From Rhodothermus sp. (GTDB lineage: Bacteria; Bacteroidota; Rhodothermia; Rhodothermales; Rhodothermaceae): a stretch of 41,640 bases of DNA. The notes under the pieces are model-generated. The model was not told the origin of the DNA. It ran no database searches and saw nothing but the letters and a program-made list of their open reading frames with translations. Shown here in pieces: positions 34,877 to 41,640 of the stretch. Made by a program: the position numbers and the translations under genes. The stretch lies in assembly GCA_026989375.1 (NCBI GenBank), contig JALSJJ010000081.1, positions 35,001-76,640 of the forward strand, given 5' to 3'. Numbering within the stretch: position 1 is the stretch's first letter; each line of letters opens with the position of its first letter.

Positions 34877-35554
34877 ATGCAACGTGCGCTACTGCTGCTG
34901 GGACTCACGCTTGGGCTGGCGTCTTCCCTTCGGGCGCAGGAAGACTATACGTTTCGCATTGCGGCGGTCAAGTACGGAGGTGGCGGCGATTGGTATCAGG
35001 CCATATCGCCCCTGCCTAATCTCCTAAGTTACGTGCGTGCGCACACCAATATCGACGTAGCCCCTCAAGCCGATGTGGTCGAATTGAGCAGTGATCGAAT
35101 CTTCAACTATCCTTTTCTATTTCTGACCGGACATGGCAACATCGTGCTTACCGACGATGAAGCCCGCCGACTCCGTCGCTATCTGGAAAATGGCGGCTTT
35201 CTCTACATTGACGACGATTACGGACTCGATCCGTACATCCGCCGCGAGATGAAAAAAGTCTTCCCGGAGCAGGAGTTTGTCGAACTGCCCTTCAGCCATC
35301 CGATCTATCACATTCACTTCGACTTTCCCAATGGACTGCCCAAGATCCACGAACACGACGGCAAGCCCCCTCAGGGGTTTGGCCTGTTTCACAACGGTCA
35401 ACTGGTGGTCTTCTACACTTACGAAACCAACATCAGCGACGGCTGGGAAGCCCCCTCGGTGCACGGCGATCCTCCAGAGAAGCGGGAGGCGGCGCTGCGC
35501 ATGGGGACGAACATTCTCGTCTATGCCCTGACCCGACTGCAACCACCAACCTGA
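34877..35554 (+). CDS. DUF4159-family secreted protein
   Basis: FRIAAVKYGGGGDWYQAISPLPNLLSYVRAHTNI, YPFLFLTGHGNIVLTDDEARRLRRYLENGGFLYIDDDYG. Confidence 0.85.
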   Translation: MQRALLLLGLTLGLASSLRAQEDYTFRIAAVKYGGGGDWYQAISPLPNLLSYVRAHTNIDVAPQADVVELSSDRIFNYPFLFLTGHGNIVLTDDEARRLRRYLENGGFLYIDDDYGLDPYIRREMKKVFPEQEFVELPFSHPIYHIHFDFPNGLPKIHEHDGKPPQGFGLFHNGQLVVFYTYETNISDGWEAPSVHGDPPEKREAALRMGTNILVYALTRLQPPT

Positions 35555-35561
35555 GGAGGCT

Positions 35562-35888
35562 ATGCGGATTGGACTGGTGTTGTTGCTGATGGTCGCCGGT
35601 GTGCTGTACCTGTACAATCCGAAGCCTCAGGCCTTTCAGGAATACGTGCAAAATCAAGTAGCTGCACACTTACAACAAGAGCTGGAAGGTTCAGTCATCG
35701 GTTATGCCTTTGCCGGAACCGAAGCTGAACTGGCGGCCGTGCTGGCCCGAAAGGCTGCGCGTCGTGACAACTACTACTTCTGGAGCATCTATACGGTCGA
35801 TCCCGACGGCGAAGACGGCGAGCGGGACTACTGGCGCTTTCTGGGCATTGGCGGACAGTTCTTCCTGATTGAGCGTCCCAAACGCTGA
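35562..35888 (+). CDS. Hypothetical DUF4359-like protein
   Basis: N-terminal anchor, [29 protein letters not shown]...[11 protein letters not shown]. Confidence 0.65.
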   Translation: MRIGLVLLLMVAGVLYLYNPKPQAFQEYVQNQVAAHLQQELEGSVIGYAFAGTEAELAAVLARKAARRDNYYFWSIYTVDPDGEDGERDYWRFLGIGGQFFLIERPKR

Positions 35889-35974
35889 GGCAACTTTTCG
35901 CACAAGCTGCCCCAACCGGCCCGGTATTTTTCGTATTTTGCCAGCGGGCCCCTGGACCATCACCGAGACGAACC

Positions 35975-37282
35975 ATGTCGGTACTGGAAACGCAGGATCC
36001 GGAAGTATTTCAGGCGATCCAGAAAGAAGTCGAGCGCCAAAACAACGGGTTGGAGTTGATCGCTTCAGAGAACTTTGTCTCGCGGGCCGTGCTGGAAGCC
36101 ATGGGCTCGCCGCTGACGAACAAGTATGCGGAGGGCCTGCCCGGCAAACGCTACTACGGCGGTTGTGAGTACGTAGACCTTGTGGAAGAGCTGGCCCGGG
36201 AGCGTGCCCGTAAGCTCTTTCGCTGCGAGTGGGTCAACGTCCAACCCCATTCAGGCGCCCAGGCCAACGCGGCCGTGTATCTGGCCACGCTTAAACCCGG
36301 CGACACATTTCTGGGGCTGGATCTGGCCCACGGCGGCCACCTGACGCACGGCAGCCCGGTCAACTTCTCTGGCATCCTTTACCACGCTGAGTATTACGGC
36401 GTCGAGAAAGACGGCCCCCGAGCCGGTTGGATCGATATGGACAAGGTGCGGGACAAAGCCCGCAAGATCCGGCCGAAGCTCATCTCTATTGGCGCCAGTG
36501 CTTATCCGCGTGATTTCGACTACAAAACCTTCCGAGAGATCGCCGACGAGGTCGGTGCCCTGCTGTGGATGGACATGGCCCACACGGCTGGCCTGATTGC
36601 GGCCGGAGTGCTGAACGATCCGATGCCCTATGCCCACATCGTCACCACTACCACGCACAAGACGCTTCGCGGGCCACGGGGGGGCATGATTCTGATCGGC
36701 CGCGATTTCGACAATCCCTTCGGGATTACCGCGCCCAAGAGTGGCCGCATCAAGAAAATGAGCGAACTGCTCGACTCGGCAGTCTTTCCCGGCACGCAGG
36801 GGGGGCCCCTGATGCATGTGATTGCGGCGAAGGCTGTAGCCTTCGGCGAGGCGCTCAAGCCCGAGTTTAAAGCCTATGCCGAACAGATCGTGCGCAATGC
36901 CAAGGCCATGGCCGAGGCTTTCCTGGAACGCGGCTACCATCTGGTTTCGGGAGGGACCGATAATCACCTGGTCCTGATTGACCTCCGTAACAAAGGGTTG
37001 ACCGGCAAAGAAGCAGAAACATTACTGGGCGAGGCGGGCATCACCGTCAACAAAAATATGGTGCCCTATGACGACAAAAGCCCCTTTGTTACCAGCGGCA
37101 TTCGCATCGGAACGCCAGCCATGACGACCCGGGGGTTCAAAGAAGAAGAATTTCGCCAGGTCGTGGACTGGATCGATCAGGTGCTCATGCACCCGAGCGA
37201 TGAAGCGCTGCGGCGTCGGATCCGGCAGGAGGTAGAGGCGCTATGCCGACAATTCCCCCTGTACGACTTTGTGGTCGCCTGA
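35975..37282 (+). CDS. glyA: Serine hydroxymethyltransferase
   Basis: [60 protein letters not shown]-lysine motif. Confidence 0.98.
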   Translation: MSVLETQDPEVFQAIQKEVERQNNGLELIASENFVSRAVLEAMGSPLTNKYAEGLPGKRYYGGCEYVDLVEELARERARKLFRCEWVNVQPHSGAQANAAVYLATLKPGDTFLGLDLAHGGHLTHGSPVNFSGILYHAEYYGVEKDGPRAGWIDMDKVRDKARKIRPKLISIGASAYPRDFDYKTFREIADEVGALLWMDMAHTAGLIAAGVLNDPMPYAHIVTTTTHKTLRGPRGGMILIGRDFDNPFGITAPKSGRIKKMSELLDSAVFPGTQGGPLMHVIAAKAVAFGEALKPEFKAYAEQIVRNAKAMAEAFLERGYHLVSGGTDNHLVLIDLRNKGLTGKEAETLLGEAGITVNKNMVPYDDKSPFVTSGIRIGTPAMTTRGFKEEEFRQVVDWIDQVLMHPSDEALRRRIRQEVEALCRQFPLYDFVVA

Positions 37283-37372
37283 AGCGGAACGCACTGGGCT
37301 GTTCGGGGTTTTTCAGAGCGGCAAAGTCTTTGAAGACAGGCCCCTGAGGGCCAGAATTGCTACAAGGCGGCA

Positions 37373-37981
37373 ATGGCAGAGCGTACCCTGAGTCCGTCGG
37401 TTTATGCCGACCTGGTTGATCTCGGGCGTCGGTTATATGCCCGCGCGCTGGTGCGCCGCGAGCAGGAACCTATCACCGATCCGCGAGGCCAGCCCATCGG
37501 CTGGCTGCTGGACACCCGGATTCCGATGCTGGAAGGAAATACCTTCCGCGAAGTTGGCTGTGTGCTGGCCGAGCGGATACGTGCCCACGGGCTACGGCAG
37601 ATCGCTGGCTTTGGGTTCGGGGCCTACGCCCTGGTTTGTGCTGTTCTCTCGGCCCCACCGCCCCCCGGGGCCCCGGAGCTGCGCGGTGGATTCGTCCGCG
37701 AACAGCGCAAGCCTTACGGCCGCCATCGGCTGGTTGAGGGGCCCCTGAGCCGCGAAGAGCCCGTAGTGCTGGTAGACGACATCCTCAACAGTGGTCGAAG
37801 TGCGGCCCGTGCTATAGCGCTGCTACGAAGCGACGGCTTTCAGGTAGAGGGCGTATTGACGTTGTTCAATTTTACCTGGAGTAACGGCCGCGCACGCCTG
37901 GAAGCCGAAGGACTCTGGGTCGATTCCCTGTTGGATCTGAATTTGCGGGATGGACCTCGAAGTGCATCGGACTCTCTGTAG
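37373..37981 (+). CDS. Orotate-phosphoribosyltransferase-like type I PRTase
   Basis: PRPP motif EEPVVLVDDILNSGRSAARAIALL. Confidence 0.75.
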   Translation: MAERTLSPSVYADLVDLGRRLYARALVRREQEPITDPRGQPIGWLLDTRIPMLEGNTFREVGCVLAERIRAHGLRQIAGFGFGAYALVCAVLSAPPPPGAPELRGGFVREQRKPYGRHRLVEGPLSREEPVVLVDDILNSGRSAARAIALLRSDGFQVEGVLTLFNFTWSNGRARLEAEGLWVDSLLDLNLRDGPRSASDSL

Positions 37982-38011
37982 GTTCGATGCGCGTCTGTGC
38001 TGGAGACCACC

Positions 38012-38887
38012 ATGAAACTGTTTGGAGCACGTAGTTCATCGCCGGCCACCACGTCTCCGCTCCCCCCTGCGCAAGGAGACGGCGCGCCCGCACCATCGGC
38101 AGCGGAGACGGATATGGCCGAAATGTCGTTTCTGGATCATCTGGAAGAGCTGCGCTGGCGCTTAATTAAAGGGCTGGCCGGCGTACTGGCAGCCACAATC
38201 CTCAGCAGCTTTTTCAGCAAGTGGATCATTGACCATATCCTGCTGGGCCCTACACGTCCCAGCTTTATCATGTACCGAATCTTTGGCCTGGACGCCAAGC
38301 CCCTGGAGTTGCTCAATCGCACCATCACCGGACAGTTCTTTGCTCATATTGGCACGATCCTATTCGTGGGCATCATTATCGGCTCGCCGGTGCTTATCTA
38401 CCAGATCTGGAAGTTTATCGAGCCCGGCCTGTATCCCCACGAAAAGCAGGGCATGCGCTTTGCCGCCGTCTTCGCCACAGGCTTCTTTATCCTCGGTGTA
38501 CTTTTTGGCTACCTGGTGATCACCCCGCTGGCCCTGCAGTTTTTTGCCAACTATACTATCTCTGAGCAAATCCTTAACCAGTTTGATATCACAAAGTACT
38601 TCAACATGATCACCATGTGGGCCTTCGGGGTGGGTCTGCTCTTCGAGCTTCCCGTGGTGGTGTACTTTCTGGCCAAGATGGGCCTGATCACAGGCGACAC
38701 GTTGCGGAAAGGACGCCGATATGCGCTGGTCATTGCCCTGATACTGGGGGCTCTGTTCACTCCGCCTGACCCGATTTCGCAGGTGCTGGTGGGGGTTCCC
38801 CTTTTATTACTCTATGAATTGTCGATACATATAGCAGCTTTTGTGAGTCGGCGGCGCGAAGAGGAGCTACGCCGTGCACTCTACTAA
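38012..38887 (+). CDS. tatC: Sec-independent protein translocase TatC
   Basis: MSFLDHLEELRWRLIK, PVLIYQIWKFIEPGLYPHEKQGM, FGVGLLFELPVVVYFLAKMGLI. Confidence 0.95.
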   Translation: MKLFGARSSSPATTSPLPPAQGDGAPAPSAAETDMAEMSFLDHLEELRWRLIKGLAGVLAATILSSFFSKWIIDHILLGPTRPSFIMYRIFGLDAKPLELLNRTITGQFFAHIGTILFVGIIIGSPVLIYQIWKFIEPGLYPHEKQGMRFAAVFATGFFILGVLFGYLVITPLALQFFANYTISEQILNQFDITKYFNMITMWAFGVGLLFELPVVVYFLAKMGLITGDTLRKGRRYALVIALILGALFTPPDPISQVLVGVPLLLLYELSIHIAAFVSRRREEELRRALY

Positions 38888-38900
38888 CTGCCTACCAGAG

Positions 38901-40562
38901 ATGGCTACATCTAAACGTCGGAAGCTCCGTCTGTTACTTGTCCTGGTGGCGGGGCTGAGCATTGGCCTTGTCCTCCCGAATAACGACACCTTCTTTGCCC
39001 TTCAGAAGCATTTCCGCATCTTTGGTGCGCTGTACGAAACGCTGGTTACCGATTACATTGATCCCATTGATCCGGGCCAGCTCATGCGGACGGGGATCGA
39101 TGCCATGCTGGCTGAGCTGGACCCATACACCACGTTTTTTGATGAGGCGGACCGCGGTGAGATTGAACTGCTGACGCGCGGACGTTATGGAGGCGTCGGA
39201 CTGAATGTGGGCATTCGCAACGGCAGACTCACGGTGCTGGCTCCTATCGAAGGCGCCGCCGGCTATCGCCAGGGTATTCGAACGGGTGACATCATCACGC
39301 ACATCGATGGGCAGCCCACCGATGGTCTCTCGCTGAAAACGGTGCGTCAGATGCTGCGTGGCCAACCAGGCACCACGGTAACCCTGACCATCGAACGCGA
39401 AGGGGAGCCGTTGCCGCTGCAGTTTGTACTGACGCGGGAAGAGGTGCAGCTCAAAAACGTCACCTACGCTGGCTTCCTGAACGACGACACAACCGAAGGA
39501 CTGGGCTACATCCGACTGGAACGCTTCGCCCTGGGCGCTGGCGAAGAAGTACGCCGCGCTATTGAGCAGCTCAAGGCAGCCGGCCCGCTCCGGGGCCTGG
39601 TGCTCGATCTTCGGAACAATCCCGGTGGCCTGCTGGAAGCCGCCGTCGAAGTAGCCGGGCTGTTTGTGCCGCAGAGCGCACCGATCGTCTCAACGCGGGG
39701 CCGCACACCGGACCGCACGCGGGTTTACCGCAACGAGGCCGCTCCCCTGTATCCGGATCTGCCGCTGGTCGTACTCGTCAACGAACTCAGCGCCTCGGCC
39801 AGCGAGATTGTGGCCGGGGCCATTCAGGACCTGGACCGTGGCCTGATTGTGGGAACGAATACCTATGGCAAAGGACTCGTGCAGATCATCCGTCCGCTTC
39901 CGTACAATACAGCGCTCAAACTGACTACCGCCGCCTACTATACGCCCAGTGGACGGAGCATTCAGGCCATCGACTATAGCCGGCACGACGGGCAGGGCCG
40001 GCTTGTACCCGACTCGCTGCGGAACATCTTCTACACGCGCAACGGGCGCATTGTGCGCGACGGTCACGGCATCGAACCCGATGTAACGGTGACGCTTCCG
40101 GAACCCGGTCCTTTAGAGGCCGCTCTCCGCCGCCAGGCTGCCTTTTTCTTCTTTGCAAACCATTACGTCGCCCAGCATCCAGAGCCGCCCACCCCGGACG
40201 TCCAAGTCGACGACCGCATCCTGCAGGAATTCCGGGCATGGCTGGAAGCCCGCCATTTTGACTACCAGATCGCGGCCGAGCACACCCTGGCCACACTGCA
40301 GACGCAACTGGAGGCAGCCCGCTACACGCAGGCGCTGGAGGCCCTACAGACGGTTCGCTCCGCGCTGGAACGCGCGAAAAAGGCAGCTTTTGAGCGCGAA
40401 GCCGAAGCGCTCCGCCGCCAGATCCGGCAGGAATTGTTGGCCCGCTACCTGCCCCCGGAAGCGCGTATGCGGTATCTGCTGGCCGACGACCCGGTCGTGC
40501 AACGGGCCGCTGCCCTGCTTCGCGACGCGCAGACCTACGCCGCCCTGCTCTCTCCGAACTGA
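38901..40562 (+). CDS. S41-family C-terminal processing peptidase with PDZ domain
   Basis: Signal anchor; YGGVGLNVGIRNGRLTVLAPIEGAAGYRQGIRTGDIITHIDG (PDZ); VNELSASASEIVAGAIQDLDRGLIVGTNTYGKGLVQ (Ser/Lys dyad). Confidence 0.95.
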   Translation: MATSKRRKLRLLLVLVAGLSIGLVLPNNDTFFALQKHFRIFGALYETLVTDYIDPIDPGQLMRTGIDAMLAELDPYTTFFDEADRGEIELLTRGRYGGVGLNVGIRNGRLTVLAPIEGAAGYRQGIRTGDIITHIDGQPTDGLSLKTVRQMLRGQPGTTVTLTIEREGEPLPLQFVLTREEVQLKNVTYAGFLNDDTTEGLGYIRLERFALGAGEEVRRAIEQLKAAGPLRGLVLDLRNNPGGLLEAAVEVAGLFVPQSAPIVSTRGRTPDRTRVYRNEAAPLYPDLPLVVLVNELSASASEIVAGAIQDLDRGLIVGTNTYGKGLVQIIRPLPYNTALKLTTAAYYTPSGRSIQAIDYSRHDGQGRLVPDSLRNIFYTRNGRIVRDGHGIEPDVTVTLPEPGPLEAALRRQAAFFFFANHYVAQHPEPPTPDVQVDDRILQEFRAWLEARHFDYQIAAEHTLATLQTQLEAARYTQALEALQTVRSALERAKKAAFEREAEALRRQIRQELLARYLPPEARMRYLLADDPVVQRAAALLRDAQTYAALLSPN

Positions 40563-41392
40563 TGCACCTCACCCATCTGTTGCTGCTCCTGGGCATTGGT
40601 CTGCTGGGGGGGTTCCTGGCAGGCCTCGTCGGTATTGGAGGCGGAATTGTCTTTGCCCCGGTGCTCTTTTTTTACTTTCAGGCCGTCGGAGTACCTGCTT
40701 CCGTCGTCACTCCCCTGACGCTGGGAACCAGCCTGTTCTGCACGCTGCTGGCCTCACTGAGCAGCGCCTGGTTTCAATATCGGCGGCAGGCCGTTGTGCC
40801 GGCCGTTGCTCTGGGGGCCGGTCTGTTCAGCGCCCTGGCCATCACACTCACCACTCGCTACGTCACCACGCAACCCTGGTACGATGGCACAGCCTTTCGC
40901 CTGGTTTTCGGACTTGTGCTGCTGTGGGTGGCCCTGCGCATGCTCCGCAGTAAGGAACGCAATCCTGGCGTCGCTGCTACCTTTCACCTGCGGTGGCCCG
41001 TGCTGGCCGGCGCTGGCACGGCGGCTGGCATGGTGGCGGCCGCCGCTGGCGTAGGTGGCGGCATCATCCTGGTCCCCCTTTACCACCGGCTGCTGGGGCT
41101 GCCCATGCACCGGGCGGTCGGAACTTCCAGCGCCACGATCGTGCTCATCTCGCTGATGGGCATTCTGAGCTATGCCCTGTCAGCACCTGCTACCTCGCCC
41201 GGTATCCCCACGCTGGGACATGTGGACGTGCTGCACGGGCTGCTTCTGGCCGTGCCCGCCACCCTCAGCGCCCGCTTTGGCGTGCAGACCGCCCACCGAC
41301 TTCGCACCACCGGCCTGCGCCGCGCTTTTGCCCTGCTGGCCCTCTTTATCGCCGGCCGCCTGCTCCTGCAGGCGCTTCAGACCTTCCTCTGA
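40562..41392 (+). CDS. Sulfite exporter TauE/SafE-family permease
   Basis: LLGGFLAGLVGIGGGIVFAPVLFFYF and repeat GMVAAAAGVGGGIILVPLYHRLLGLPMHRAVGTSSATI. Confidence 0.9.
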   Translation: MHLTHLLLLLGIGLLGGFLAGLVGIGGGIVFAPVLFFYFQAVGVPASVVTPLTLGTSLFCTLLASLSSAWFQYRRQAVVPAVALGAGLFSALAITLTTRYVTTQPWYDGTAFRLVFGLVLLWVALRMLRSKERNPGVAATFHLRWPVLAGAGTAAGMVAAAAGVGGGIILVPLYHRLLGLPMHRAVGTSSATIVLISLMGILSYALSAPATSPGIPTLGHVDVLHGLLLAVPATLSARFGVQTAHRLRTTGLRRAFALLALFIAGRLLLQALQTFL

Positions 41393-41640
41393 TGCGCCTC
41401 CATCACCAGCACAGCCGCTCCCTGCAGCTGCCCTTCACGAAGCCGACGCAGCGCCTCGTTGGCGGCCTCCAGTGGAAAGCACGTGACCTCCGTACGCACC
41501 GGAATGGTAGGCGCGAGCTTCAAGAATTCCTCCCCGTCCTGGCGTGTCAGGTTGGCCACCGAGCGAATGACGCGTTCTTCCCAGAGCAGCCGATAGGGAA
41601 ACGACGGAATATCGCTCATGTGGATGCCGCCACACACCAC
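41377..41640 (-). CDS. Zinc-type alcohol dehydrogenase, C-terminal part (continues beyond window)
   Basis: GGIHMSDIPSFPYRLLWEERVIRSVANLTRQDGEEFLKLA...FPLEAANEALRRLREGQLQGAAVLVM. Confidence 0.8.
   Translation of the reverse strand: MVCGGIHMSDIPSFPYRLLWEERVIRSVANLTRQDGEEFLKLAPTIPVRTEVTCFPLEAANEALRRLREGQLQGAAVLVMEAHQRKV

Noticed and set aside
36251-36967. 238-aa minus-strand ORF
   Set aside because: Antisense shadow of glyA.
37337-37356. GGCCC-CTGA-GGGCC hairpin as glyA terminator
   Set aside because: Stem is plausible but there is no following T-run on either strand.
39925-40596. 223-aa minus-strand ORF
   Set aside because: Antisense to the S41 protease; Arg/Gly/Pro-rich shadow translation.

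Overview
The window is 41.6 kb of dense, GC-rich bacterial chromosome. Inference: Rhodothermus/Rhodothermota-like, from Bacteroidota-style promoter elements, a T9SS-type C-terminus and overall gene content. I support about 40 protein-coding genes. I saw no rRNA, tRNA, CRISPR array or intact mobile element. Most genes are core or housekeeping: pyrR, fur, tmk, aroE, pcm, folP, cdaA, primary sigma factor, trkA/trkH-type K+ transport, ldh, glyA, tatC, S41 protease. Four parts deserve a second look. (1) A B-family (ba3-like) heme-copper oxidoreductase operon at 2.2-5.4 kb. The catalytic GHPxVY motif reads GHGSQQ, so the His-Tyr cross-link residue is Gln. This suggests an NO reductase (eNOR-like) rather than an O2 reductase, and an FNR/NnrR-like box lies just upstream. 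(2) A two-gene unit at 27.5-29.7 kb pairing a lysine-2,3-aminomutase-like radical SAM enzyme, with a changed substrate-binding residue (Asp to Gln), and a D-Ala-D-Ala-ligase-like ATP-grasp enzyme. It may make an uncharacterised beta-amino-acid conjugate. (3) A 969-aa surface protein at 21.0-24.0 kb that appears to fuse a HEXXH metallopeptidase domain, a TolB-like propeller and an Omp85/BamA-like barrel, translationally coupled to the Trk genes. (4) Several sharp palindromes, promoters and a probable pseudogene relic in intergenic DNA. No database search was run; all family calls come from motif recognition.
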